A stretch of 64,000 nt of DNA from Stagonosporopsis chrysanthemi (taxonomy: Eukaryota > Ascomycota > Dothideomycetes > Pleosporales > Didymellaceae): NCBI GenBank assembly GCA_022560025.1, contig JAFISE010000038.1:124001-188000 (forward strand). The letters run 5' to 3'. The notes beneath the pieces are model-generated. The model was not told where the DNA came from. It searched no databases and was given only the letters and a program-made list of their open reading frames with translations. Shown here piece after piece: positions 22,576 to 33,891 of this stretch (the first letter of the stretch is position 1; every line of letters starts with the position of its first letter). Both the position numbers and the translations under genes were made by a program.

Positions 22576-23798
22576 AGTAAGATGTCAGAGCTAGGCTTTG
22601 CACGGTTACAGCCTTTCCTTGGTAAGAGGCTTTGCAGTTGTTTGTACATTTGGTCTTTGTTTGTCAGAGTCAAGCCTATTCTTGGCTCCATTCTGGACCT
22701 GTTTGGCTTATGAATTATGCAAGAGACTGTAGGCATAGCTGGACAGAGGTGGCTAAATCGTACTTGAGCCGAAGTGGAGCCGAGCAATAGGCTTACAATA
22801 CACCCGGTCAGAACAGTCCGTTCGCTATACGGTTCCCGACCGGGCAGTATACACCACAGGGGTGACGACAGATGACTTCGCACAGCCCTCACAGCAGACG
22901 TACTACAGTTGATATCGCAATAGCGTAGATTTGCGTGGCCAACTTCGAGGTCGTATGCATTTGGCCGGTGTGGCGCTCCACCTTGCCCGAGCTTCCAAGC
23001 TGTTCAAGGCTCTGAAACGCCACTTGTTGTTATTGCAAAAGATGTCGCAAAAGTCTTCGCCCAACATGTTCGCATTGGGTGATTTCCGCCACTAAGCATG
23101 ACTGTTTGCAAGTTGGGAGCGCCCAACATGAGTACCTGGACCGTGCATTGTCCAATACGTCAGCGGTGCGCCGCAATCAAAGCGCCTTATCGGACCATGC
23201 GAAAGGCGTCATGTCGGGCCGTGCAGATAGTCGACAGTACGGTCAGAGTGATGTTGAAGCTGCAGCGAGTTTAATCACAATGAACTGGCTTTCCTTGAGG
23301 ATCTTCGGCACAGAAGCACCGATTGCTGGCAATGTTGCCTTGTTTGATCGATAAGGAAGTGTCACATGGGTCCAGACGCGCCATTATGGGGCGCGATAGC
23401 GGAAGCGGGGAAAAGGGCTGCGAGCGGGCCACCGAGCTTCAGGTGGCACAATGAAAGGTCTCACCATGAGAGACAGTAGAGACAGCAGTGACAGAGCATT
23501 CCAGCTGGACTGCAGCTGACAAGGACCAAACAGCAAGCTGAGTGAATTGCCGCACGCTTTCGGTCGAACCTGCCCGAACGTTCCGAATCCCTGATCTCAT
23601 TGGTGCAAGGGCCACCTTGGGTTAGCGTCATTGCCATCACTGTCACAGCCTCAGCTTGCCGCCTGCGCCTGCCTCCATATAAGACCAAGCCCGCCCCTCC
23701 GTCTCACGCCGTCCACATCACACCACCACTCAACCTACAACCCACGTACACGCTGCAAACTACACCACACTACAGCACTTCAACAAACGACCGCAAAC
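22576..23798. other. Intergenic, upstream of the polyubiquitin gene
   Basis: The proximal part (22576-22980) may still belong to the relic: one minus-strand frame is protein-like but has several stops, so I do not call it. The remainder holds no gene. The last 230 bp form the polyubiquitin promoter. Confidence 0.4.
23576..23684 (+). promoter_or_regulatory. Putative polyubiquitin promoter elements
   Basis: A TATA-like element CATATAAG lies at 23677-23684, about 115 bp before the polyubiquitin ATG. An inverted CCAAT (ATTGG) is at 23599-23603. A GAACGTTCCGAA stretch at 23576-23587 resembles a heat-shock element but has one 1-nt gap instead of 2. Polyubiquitin genes are commonly stress-induced, so a heat-shock element would make sense, but the match is imperfect. 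Confidence 0.4.
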
Positions 23799-24826
23799 AT
23801 GCAGATCTTTGTCAAGACCCGTAAGTAACGCTTATCGCCACCGCCATTCCCGCGCCCAGTTGCTAACAACCTCGCAGTCACCGGCAAGACGATCACCCTT
23901 GAGGTGGAGTCCTCCGACACGATCGACAACGTCAAGAGCAAGATCCAGGACAAGGAAGGCATTCCCCCTGATCAGCAGCGCTTGATCTTCGCCGGCAAGC
24001 AGCTTGAGGATGGCCGTACCCTGTCGGATTACAACATTCAGAAGGAGTCCACCCTTCATCTCGTCCTCCGCCTTCGCGGTGGTATGCAGATCTTCGTCAA
24101 GACTTGTATGTTGCCACCATACCTCTACACATCGAGCACTAGCTAATACTACCTCAAGTGACCGGCAAGACCATCACTCTTGAAGTCGAGTCGTCTGACA
24201 CTATCGACAACGTGAAGTCAAAGATCCAGGATAAGGAAGGCATCCCTCCTGACCAGCAACGCTTGATCTTCGCCGGCAAGCAGCTCGAAGATGGTCGCAC
24301 ACTCTCCGATTACAACATCCAGAAGGAGTCGACACTGCATCTCGTCCTGCGCCTGCGCGGTGGTATGCAGATCTTCGTCAAGACCCTGACTGGCAAGACC
24401 ATCACGCTCGAGGTTGAGTCATCAGACACCATCGACAACGTTAAGTCAAAGATTCAGGACAAGGAGGGTATTCCTCCGGACCAGCAGCGTCTCATCTTTG
24501 CTGGTAAGCAGTTGGAGGACGGCCGCACACTCTCGGACTACAACATTCAGAAGGAATCTACTCTCCACTTGGTGCTCCGTCTCCGTGGTGGTATGCAGAT
24601 CTTTGTCAAGACACTCACCGGCAAGACCATCACATTGGAGGTTGAGTCCAGCGACACAATCGACAACGTGAAGTCCAAGATCCAGGACAAGGAGGGCATC
24701 CCACCTGACCAGCAGCGTCTTATCTTCGCGGGTAAGCAGCTGGAAGATGGTCGCACGCTCTCCGACTACAACATCCAGAAGGAGTCGACGCTGCACTTGG
24801 TGCTCCGTCTACGTGGTGGACAGTAG
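23799..24826 (+). CDS. ubi4: Polyubiquitin, four head-to-tail units plus C-terminal Gln
   Basis: Exons 23799-23820, 23878-24105 and 24159-24826 encode 305 residues: four 76-residue ubiquitin units and a terminal Gln blocking the last Gly-Gly. Each unit begins [11 protein letters not shown] and ends LRLRGG, with all seven lysines visible. The precursor is cut by deubiquitinases into monomers and supplies ubiquitin under stress. Two introns, 57 bp (23821-23877) and 53 bp (24106-24158), sit at exactly the same place in units 1 and 2: after nt 22, phase 1, splitting the Leu8 codon. Units 3 and 4 have none. Units differ at many synonymous sites, so the array is not a very recent duplication. Confidence 0.98.
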
Positions 24827-25372
24827 ACGATTATGGTCTGACGGTTTTGGCAAGGCGTTCACAGGGATTGATCCTGGCTCAAGGGCTGGGATCTTGGTTC
24901 ATTCATAGTTCACATGGCCGCACATGAAGTGCAACGGTCACATCTTCAATGCATCATGCATGCCTTCGGGCGAGAGTTAACTCTCACACACTCGGTCTTA
25001 CTCGCTGCAATTGTGGTGTTTGCTCTTATGGTACGCCCTCATGTGCACTGTGTCAACGATGGTGATATAGTCTTGCTCTACGGTTGAACACATTACAACT
25101 GCAGCTCTCTTTGTGAATTGCGACGTTACAAAATCGCCATCATGGTGCTGGAGTATACCGGTTCCCGAGATCGGCAAGTCGATCGTGACGCAAGACCCCG
25201 GACTTAATGATATGTCCATGACAAGCTCGGCTCTTACCACCATACACTGGATGGCTCGATGAGCTTTGCAATCAACCCCGCTGGAATAAATCTGGGCGAT
25301 ACTTCCGTCTTAATCTTACAACAATTCTTACTATCGTGTTCTTAACAGCAAAAGAAGCACTCGTAACCGACA
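24827..25372. other. Intergenic between polyubiquitin and the aldo-keto reductase
   Basis: Tandem same-strand neighbours; this contains the polyubiquitin 3' UTR and the reductase promoter. No gene or repeat is recognised. Confidence 0.45.
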
Positions 25373-26641
25373 ATGGCAGAACAAAAGATGCAATACGTCA
25401 AGTTAGCCTCCGCCACAATTGAAGCAAGTTCAGAGAGGATACTGACCATTTTGTAGCCTGGGCAAGTCCGGCCTGAAGGTTTCAAAAGTTATCTTGGGTG
25501 CTATGAGCTTTGGCTCCGACAAATGGCAACCTTGGGTGTTAAACGAGGACGCTGCTCTGCCTATTCTCGAGCATGCTTACAAGAAAGGCATAAATACCTG
25601 GGATACAGTACGTGCTGGCGATCCGAGAGGCAGCTGCATCCAGGAGACAACAATCAAGCATTGGGGCTAATGTGTGACGCAGGCTGATATTTACTCTCAC
25701 GGCATCTCGGAGAAGATCATCGCCAAAGCTATCGAGCAGTACAACATTCCACGCAATAAGCTCGTCCTGCTGTCAAAATGCTACTTCGGCGTTGACGAAG
25801 AGGATCCCTCGCTCGGCATTGCAGAGGTATCTACTAACGACGGCGATATGGTAAACCAGGTCGGCCTCAGTCGCAAGCACATCTTCGACGCTGTTGAGAA
25901 GAGTGTGGGGCGCCTCGGTACATACATCGATGTTCTCCAGATCCATCGTCTGGACCGTGGCACACCGAGAGAGGAGATCATGAAGGCCCTGAATGACGTC
26001 GTCGAGAAGGGCTGGGTCAGGTACATTGGTGCCAGTTCCATGGCGGCCTGGGAGTTCCAGAGCCTCCAAAACATTGCAGAGAAGAACGGGTGGCATAAGT
26101 TCATCAGGTATGGGTCATTGCTGCGTTCATCGCGCATCGTCTAACATTAAACCAGCATGCAGAACTACTACAACCTGATATACCGCGAGGAGGAGCGCGA
26201 AATGGTAAGTGGCTTCACCCTGCCAGACATTCATAAAAGCCATACTCACTATATTTCAAGATCCCATACTGTCAAGACACCGGCGTAGGTCTGATTCCCT
26301 GGTCTCCAATTGCCCGTGGCGCCCTTACCCGCCCCTGGACCGACCGCTCCTCCAGCCGCGCGCAAACCGACAAGTTCTTGGCAAACCTCGTCCACGGACG
26401 TGAAGACAAGATCGACCAGGAGATCATCAGCCGCGTCGAGGAAATTGCTAAGAAGAACAACGTCAGTATGGCATGTATTGCGACGGCCTGGTGCATCAAG
26501 AAGGGCGTGTGCCCGATCATCGGTCTGAGCAGCAAGGAGAGGGTTGAAGAGACGGTTAGAAACTCGAACTACCAGCTGAGTGATGAGGATGCGAAGTACT
26601 TAGAGGAAAAGTATGCGCCGAAGGAGAGGCAGGGATTTTAG
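25373..26641 (+). CDS. Aldo-keto reductase
   Basis: Five exons (25373-25401, 25457-25607, 25683-26107, 26156-26204, 26261-26641) encode 344 residues. Introns are 55, 75, 48 and 56 bp, and every join keeps the frame. The product is an NAD(P)H-dependent reductase of the (beta/alpha)8 aldo-keto reductase superfamily. The catalytic tetrad is visible: Asp59 and Tyr64 in NTWDTADIYSHG, Lys92 in VLLSKCYFG, and His148 in DVLQIHRLD. The later segments GVGLIPWSPIARGAL and CPIIGLSSKERVEETV form the cofactor-binding side. The ending KYAPKERQGF is common in the fungal YakC/pyridoxal-reductase-like members. The substrate cannot be told from sequence, and no pathway genes adjoin it. Confidence 0.95.
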
Positions 26642-29037
26642 GCAGTGAATGGAGGATACATTGTCATTGTAGGTGTTCTCGCAATGTTGTATACGAGAGT
26701 CGAATGCGGATTCCTCTTGCATTTGCGCACGGTATACATCCTCAGTGTGATCAGCTACAACACTGAAGAGCATGGTGATTACCTCGGCATTGCACTCCCA
26801 TCGTCGAGAGACAGCTTCTGCTTTCGTGCGTCACTATCCATGACAGCAGACCAGAGCCACGCCTGCGCACAAGCTGGCGACAAGTGCTAGCAACCTCAAA
26901 AACCAACGTGTGCAGTACCAACCTCCCCTCCAGCAAGCACAGAACCTCATCCTACAGTACTCCACAGACCCACCCCCCTTCCCGCCAGCAAACCCTCACC
27001 AACGACTCCAGCCCTACGCACAACTCCCCCACCTCCCCCTCCCCACCCAAACCTTAAGAACCTACGCATTACGAACACTCATCTCCACTCACGCATCTAC
27101 CCCTCATCCTTCGCATCCACCAGCCAGCATACGCACTAATCCCAACCCCCAAGCCCCAATCGATGTATACCTGTACATGCAATATCAGTCAGGCCGGCCG
27201 AGCGCACCACGTCGCACCGCATGCACGCGCAGCAGCGGGTCTAGCGCGTTGGATCATAAATCATAAATCATGTATCATGGATCATGTATCATGGATCATG
27301 TATCATGTACTGTATGCGTACAGGGGAAGGAGTGGCGCAACCACGGGCGAGAGGAGATGCAGGAGAGCACGCTGGATGCGTGTGCTGGAGTGCTGCTGCG
27401 GCGGGGACGTGCAGAGCTGGGGACGGGTGCTGGGGACGGGTGTTGGGGACGGATGATGGCGAGGGATGGTGTTGAGTTGAGTGTACAGAGGGGAGAGGGA
27501 GGGTTGGCGTGCCAACGGGGCGTGGGAGGAGTACTGTAGCGGCGCATACATGTGTACAGGAGTAGAGAGGTGGTGATGAGTGCTGCTGTTCTGCTCAACT
27601 GCGTGGCGCAGCATGATAGTGCCTGGTGTGTAGAGCGATCAGACCGTCAGACGCCGCCTCGTCATGCTAGAATCTTGACACTTGACATTTGACAGTCGCG
27701 CTGTGCCATCGCATAGCACACCTACCCATCGCTCGCTCCTTACGCGTTCTTCTCGAGCTTGTCCTCGTCTGCTGCTGTTCGCTTGCGTACACTGTTTAAA
27801 GCGAGTGGATACGGGAGCCGCGCAGATCGCGGGCGCTTCCCTGCGCACAGAGCGCTGCCGGCCCCAGTTACGACTTCGCGCTCGGCTAAACAGTGTCTTG
27901 ACCGGACGGGGGCGGGCAAACACGGGTAGTCTATTTTGCATCTGTGGAGCGGGTCACTGCGCTCGGCGGTGGAAAGGGCAAAGCGTCGCATAGGGCGAGA
28001 AGAAGCGGTGAAGCGCGGATACATTTCTCCGAGCTGGTTTCTCATGCGATGGTAGCGGGGCGTGTTATGGGGCAGCGACTATTCGCGCAGGCCATTGTTT
28101 GACGTTGACACGAGAGGGGCGCATGCAAGTGGCTGATTCATGAGGTGCATCGTGAGATTGCGAACTGATGGTTGAAGTGTAAATGTGGACAGAGTCCTGT
28201 CGTATATTCTAGACTAGACTGCTTAGGGCCATCTACAAGCCGAAACACCTGCACTCTGATGCCGTGCGTGCTGGCAGACGTGGATCGTGACCCGGCATGG
28301 CTAGAGGATCGGGCGCTCGCTCGACACGCGCCCCAGCCAATGCCAGCTGGATCAGCGCTGCTGTCGTCGCAGGTCGAGACAAATCGTGTCGAGAAAAATA
28401 TGGTTCTGTTGCGTCATATTGCTCGCTCCCAATGCTGGAACATTTGATGATAGGTACAATTGAGGAAGAAATGAAGGCTCAGTACTGTCTTTTGTAACAG
28501 TACCAAACCGTTGAGGTAGGTCGCAACTGTAATGAAAGCCGACTCGCTCGCTATGCCATAGATAAAACAATCATGAGAAACAAAATAGAAGTGGAGGCAG
28601 ACTAATCGTACACCCAACAATGTTGGAAGTGCAACAGTCAACATCCTCCAGTACAAATGAACAAGATGCTCAGGTGTACGGGCTTCGTCCCGACCTGCAA
28701 GATAAGCAAAATTTTGTGACCATCATATCGTGGTCCATCGTTTCAGCCGTGAACATGGCATCGTGAGAAAATGTGTTGCTCAAAGAGTGTTGAACAGTTG
28801 GATCGCTAACATGGCGTCCGTGACGCCGGGGAATCGCAAGATGCAAACAGGCCGTTCATCGTTGTGGTGTCATCAACCGTATAGTGCATACATCGGACAG
28901 GTAAGTCATTGATCGTAGGATGTCGTGGGAGTAAGCTGCGGGGTCTCGTCGGTGATGCGGTCTGGTTAAGGATAGGCGGTGTGAAGATATGGAGCCTGAA
29001 TATTAAAGGTAGGTTTGTCGAGATGACAGAAAGAACC
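26642..29037. other. Intergenic, 2.4 kb, between convergent genes, with simple repeats
   Basis: The reductase (+) and the His-rich zinc protein (-) converge. Visible structure: a C-rich polypyrimidine stretch at about 26910-27110, an ATCATGG/ATCATGTA microsatellite at 27252-27310, and a GGGGACGGGTG-type short tandem repeat at about 27416-27453. Open frames in the C-rich part have no domain and shift with the repeat composition; I do not call a gene. Confidence 0.5.
27252..27310. repeat. ATCATG-based microsatellite
   Basis: Units ATCATAA (x2) pass into alternating ATCATGT and ATCATGG units over about 59 bp, in noncoding DNA. Confidence 0.8.
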
Positions 29038-31625
29038 TTAATTCGCGCGAATGACAAGCTTCGACAGGAACTTGTTGGACAGGGAGTCGAAGTCCTCACG
29101 GTCAAACTTGCAGTCTGACCTTGAACGCAGGTACGAGTCTGCGTGTTAGTTAGTACGCTGCTAGATCATCCCAGTAGCTCATCGAACTTACCATATTTGG
29201 TGACATGCGCGCGGACATCAGTCATAGCATCACACACTGCCGGATTGCTGTTGAGCAGGTGGTGGTGTTTCCTGGTGTCCCACTCCTGGAACGAGGGTAG
29301 CTTCTGGGAGATGGCGGAGAATAGACCGACAATGACTCCGACGGGTGTGCCCTCCATATCGGAGCAGAACTTGTTGACGGCAGCCTGGTCAGGGACACGG
29401 TAGCTGCAGTCGAACTGGATCAGCTCCCAGACTGCAAGAAGGATGGCTGCCAGCATGAAAATGGTGGGCCAGTTCTTAAGTTTGTCACCGCTGTAGACGG
29501 ACTGGTACAGCGAAGAGAGCTCCTCAAGAACCTCCTTCTGCAGCTCACGCCACATGTCGGCAAGAGCACACTTGACCTGGAAGTTAATCATGACAGGCGC
29601 AATCGTAGTTCCGCAAAACTTCGATGATGTGTCCTCAACCTTGCCAGGTGTCTCCTCGTCGCCAAGACCCTCAACCATGGTGACGTGAAGTGTCAGGTTG
29701 TAAGCAATGACGAGCTTGAGAGCCTTGCGAATGACAGGCAGCTTCTCACGGGTGTAGAAGCGGTAGGCTGTCTTCAGGAGCTCGGTGACGAAGTATGTGC
29801 CCTCAAAGTACTCGTCGACGAACTGCTCAAACCCGCCATCAATGTGACGGTCGAGGTAGTCGCTCAGCATGCTGCGAGAAACACCCTCCATACCGGCAGA
29901 AAGTTTGGCAGTGTTGATCTCAAAGTGCGACCCGCTGAGGGTCTCGTGCCAATCAACACCGAAGCACTTCTCGTCACGAACGTAGACCTCACGGGCCATG
30001 ATGGGTAGGTAGTGGCCATAGCCGTGGGTAACGTAGATAGGACGCTCGTGGGGAGAGAAGCCCTTGATGTTACCAATGGAGAAGCCGAGGCTGACGTGGC
30101 GTTCATAGTCGGCCTTCCAGTCCTTCATGAAGAAGGCGATGTCCTTGATGTCAATACGTGTGCACGGTACCTGCCACAGACGAGCGTGAGACGGCTGGCA
30201 CCCGGCGCACGGATCGCCCTTGTCACAAGTCTTCTTGAGGAACTTGCACCTCAAACAAGCGCGAAGCTTACGGATTTCGTGAGCCTGCTGGCGCTGGTCT
30301 GGTCGGAGAGGGCCACGTCTTCGGCCAACACGCTTCTCGCCGGTGGTGTCCTTCTTGGTGGTGTGAGCAGGAGTCTTCTTGACGATGGTCTTGGTGGGCT
30401 TAGCGCCAGCGTTAATGGGCCCAGCGGGCGACTTTCTCCGGCGAACAACAGGTGGTGAGCTGACGACTGAGGATGACGGTGAGGCTGAGCTGCTTGCGGA
30501 CTGCTTGATGACAACGGGCTCGATGCGTGTCATGGGCGGGCTGACCGACTGGTTCGGCGAGATGTAGTTGTCGTACCCGTGGTCGAGCGACAGTCCGTGG
30601 CTGTGGCTGTGGCTGTGGCTATGGCTGTGGTTGCAATCGTCGGATTGCGCGTGCGAGTGAACCAACGACAGATTGTTCTCAGATCCCGGCGAGTTCATAG
30701 GGAAGTTGATCTCTTCAAAACTGCCCAGCGAGCCCGCAGAGCGGGGTACATCTGACTGGTTAGAATTTGTCGAGTCCGAAGAGGTACGGATGTGAAGTGA
30801 CTGCGCAGGGTTAAAGACGATAGCGGAGGAGTCGGAGAAGTCGTAAGAGTGGCGGTGGTTGTGTGTACCGACATCGACCCAGCCGGCGTCGCTGCTCGAC
30901 AGCGAGCGAACCTCCATCCACTGCTCGCCCGGCGATCCGCTGCCGATGCTGACGTTTGAGTGGGTGAAGTCTTGCGGGTTGATGTTGTTGAACTCCTGGG
31001 TGAAGTCGCCCATGCCAAAGTGCGCGTTGAGAGGCGGCATGTCCATGGTGGTGGTGGTCATCATGTTGAAGGGCATGGACATGGACGACATCATGTGGGC
31101 CGGGTTGATGCCGAAGTCGACGGGCGACGTCTGCAGCTGGCCGCCAAAGGTCGAGTCGAAGCTGGTGGCCATGCCCATGGCGCCTGGGGTCAGGTAGGGG
31201 TCCTGGGCGAAGCCGTCGGTGTTGATGTTCATCCAGGTGGCCAGCATCGGGTTCATGGGCTGCATGGCGGCCGGAAAGCCGAGTCCGGCTGTCTGCAGGG
31301 GTGCGATGGCGGTGGTCGCGGCGGACATGGTGTTGTGCTGGGCGGAGGTCGCGGCGACAGACTGGATGCGGCGCTGCTGGTGCTGGTGCTGGTGCGGGTG
31401 CTGGTGAGGGTGCTGGTGAGGGTGCTGGTGCTGTTGCTGGTGCTGCTGGGTCGCGTCATGTTGCTGGTATTGCGCGTGGTGTTGCGGCATTGCGCCGGGC
31501 GATGTGGGCAGCGGCCAGGTCTGGTACTGGGTGTATGTCTGGCGGTTGGGGTCGAAGGACGGGTCAAACCCTCCCTCCACGCCGTAGAGGGTGCCGTCGA
31601 AGTCTATGTGCTGATGGTTCTCCAT
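29038..31625 (-). CDS. His/Gln-rich fungal protein with atypical Zn2Cys6-like cluster
   Basis: Exons 31625-29192 and 29138-29038 (53-bp intron with GTAAGT donor and a TACTAAC branch site) encode 844 residues. The first true ATG is 31625 in the context GCCACCATGG; the frame above it offers only GTG. A low-complexity N-terminal third holds a His/Gln tract (HQHPHQHPHQ, about residues 50-85), Met/Ser-rich regions and an (SH)n tract. A basic stretch leads to a six-cysteine motif beginning at Cys457, spaced C-x2-C-x6-C-x5-C-x2-C-x11-C. This resembles the fungal Zn2Cys6 DNA-binding cluster, but the last gap is longer than the usual 6-9. About 350 residues follow, mostly helical, without an obvious MHR domain. 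It is probably a transcription regulator; targets are unknown. Without the intron the frame would stop early and lose the C-terminus FDREDFDSLSNKFLSKLVIR. Confidence 0.88.
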
Positions 31626-33891
31626 GGTGGCCACGGAGTGGTGTTTGGTGGTCGAGTGTTCGAGTGCTCAGCCCTCTGAGCTGATGGTGAGCGGTGTAAG
31701 CACAGAACGTAAGCAGACCTGGAGGGGACCAGAGGGTAACACTCGGGTTGCACGGGCCTCGCAGCTGCCAAAAGTCGGTGAGGGCAGCCCCACACACCAA
31801 TAAGCGTCTCGATCTGCCTTTGGTCGGCCGTAGCGCTGTTGGCGCTGCAGTAGTCCGCCCACGCCATTCGCATCTCACCACTGCGAAAACTGTTCGAGCT
31901 AGCCCGAATACCCTGATGTACCGCGCGTTGGACGAGGGTGCCTGGCCACACAAACCTCTGAGCGGGTGCTCGAGGTGGTGATGCAGGCGAGAGCCAGCCT
32001 GCGCACGACTCCAAGGGAGGATCCTCTGCTAGCGACGCAAATCACTTCGCCTCTGGTGCTGTCGAGTGCGCAGTACTGTAAGAGACGGGGCTGGGTTCGC
32101 CCGCTCGGAACGGTCATGGACGCCCTCGACCAGGGCGTGCTGGCTGCTCGCCTGTCGTCCAGCCTGCGGCCCTGTTCAGCGCACGCCTGCTGCTGACGCC
32201 TCACCTGCCGCAGCCATTGCCAGCCAGTGAGCGCGCCCCTCACCATGTCGCCATATCGCGCCGGCTCGGCATCTGGCGTTGCCAATCGAACCAGCCCCTC
32301 CTCGATAACCACCACCCGAGATCGGTTAGACTCGGGGTCCAGTAGGATCAGCGTGCGGAGGAGGGGACCGCGAAGGATGCTGCCGCAAAGCAAGACATCA
32401 CCGTTGACTCTCCTAGGGGTGCCTTCTGTCATGCTGTACCTGACTGCGCTGAGCGTGCTGGAGAGCCGCTGCAGACACAGCGCCTCGACATGGCGCCTGG
32501 CCAGCATGAAGCGCTGTTGCGCTTGTCGGCCCTCATCGATCGATCCAAAGCTTTAAGCCTCGACGTCTTGACGGGTCCATGGCTGCCAGACTCGCAAGTC
32601 GCAGATGCTATGCCGAGCAGGGGTCATCCACGATATTTGCCTCACCGGCATGCCCTGGCAACTCAATGCCCCATCGATACTTTGTGTTGGAGTGCCAAAC
32701 TCACCGACACCATCAAGAACGCCTAGGAGAACTCTTCGCCGTCATCATACATCCAGAGCATGAGCCTCTTGCCCGACTCCACGCGTTGAGCCCGCACTGC
32801 CATCTGTTCGGGCGCATCCTCGTGCTCGATGCGGCGTCTGCCAGATTAGATACGCTGCCCGCATTCTCAACGGTTGCTTCGGGTAAATGTGCATGTCATA
32901 AGCGCGTTCTGCGTAACAGCGCTCCCGCAGCGTACAATCGTGATTGCCATTGCCGTGATGCCTTGCATCCAAACTCTGATCTATGACTCGCCAGCCTAGA
33001 GATGTTAATGATGTCGTGCAGAACCTGTTTTTTCGTTGCCCGATGCCCACTCTGACAGAAAGTGGAGACGTGGGTGGCTTCAGCGAGCGTGTCGCCGTGG
33101 TGTTACACAAACGGTGACAAGTTCGGCTGTGCATCGTCACGAGGCTCCTCGTGACCGAATCTGCCGTATGTTTCGTTTGACCTCTTCGTCCCTTGCCTGG
33201 TAAGATCTCGACAACGTCTTGCGCCCCCATCCCAGATCGTGGGTATCGTCGGATAGGCCGAGCCCGAGTGTGGAGTAGCCCAATCATTTACAATCATGCC
33301 GTTCCCATAGTCGCACCGAGCTTGCTAATTTTGCTCACCGTGGTACTTGAGCGGAATACTGACGTTAGCAAGATTCAACCGTCAGTTTTGGCTCGTGGCT
33401 GCTCGACTTGGGAGCTGGAATGCTGCCGATGCGGTCAGCATGGCTTCAATATTGGACAAGCGGTCATATACTTTCCCGAACGATGTTGTGCGACAAGGAG
33501 GGAGTACGAAAGCGAAGGAAAGAGCGAGTGCAGGTGTTTTAAACATTGCAGCTGTGACCTGCTGCGAGAACGCGCAGCGATGTGATCTTGGGAACTGGTT
33601 GCTGCTGTACTGAGGGGTACTGTGGATGCCCTGCATCCGAACGGAAGCCTGCCATGACATTGCGCGTGCTTACATGCAGAAAACAATCGTGTACAGCCAA
33701 GAGATGACTGCAGAGGTTGCGAGGGCATTTTGTGCTGAGTGGAGAGACGAATTCAGCACAGCGTCTCAGGGTTTAGGTCGCACGCCCTTCACTGCGCTGG
33801 ACAACTTCGATATTGCCAACTTAGACAGAGAACGTACAAACGGTCACTACTGTTCACAATACAGAAGCACTAACATCTATGCTAGTATCTG
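31626..33891. other. Intergenic, 2.3 kb, upstream of the zinc-protein gene
   Basis: Long 5' region of the regulator gene and 3' flank of the transporter gene. A minus-strand open frame of 202 codons (32507-31899) is the longest. It has Arg-rich composition, no recognisable domain and a comparable open frame opposite it, so I leave it uncalled. Long leaders are common for fungal regulators. Confidence 0.4.

Noticed and set aside
26910..27266. 118-codon Pro-rich plus-strand frame
   Set aside because: It lies in a polypyrimidine stretch where C-rich DNA gives Pro/Leu/Thr codons in any frame; no homologous pattern or splice support.
27790..27900. ACACTGTTTA / TAAACAGTGT inverted pair
   Set aside because: Only about 10 bp match perfectly, with poor extension; chance is likely in 64 kb.
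30960..31679. 239-codon plus-strand open frame rich in Val/Leu/Arg/Gly
   Set aside because: Caused by the CAC/CAG-type His/Gln tract of the minus-strand zinc protein read in reverse.
31899..32507. 202-codon minus-strand frame upstream of the zinc-protein gene
   Set aside because: Arg-rich, no domain, and a competing open frame on the other strand; kept only as a remark in the intergenic entry.
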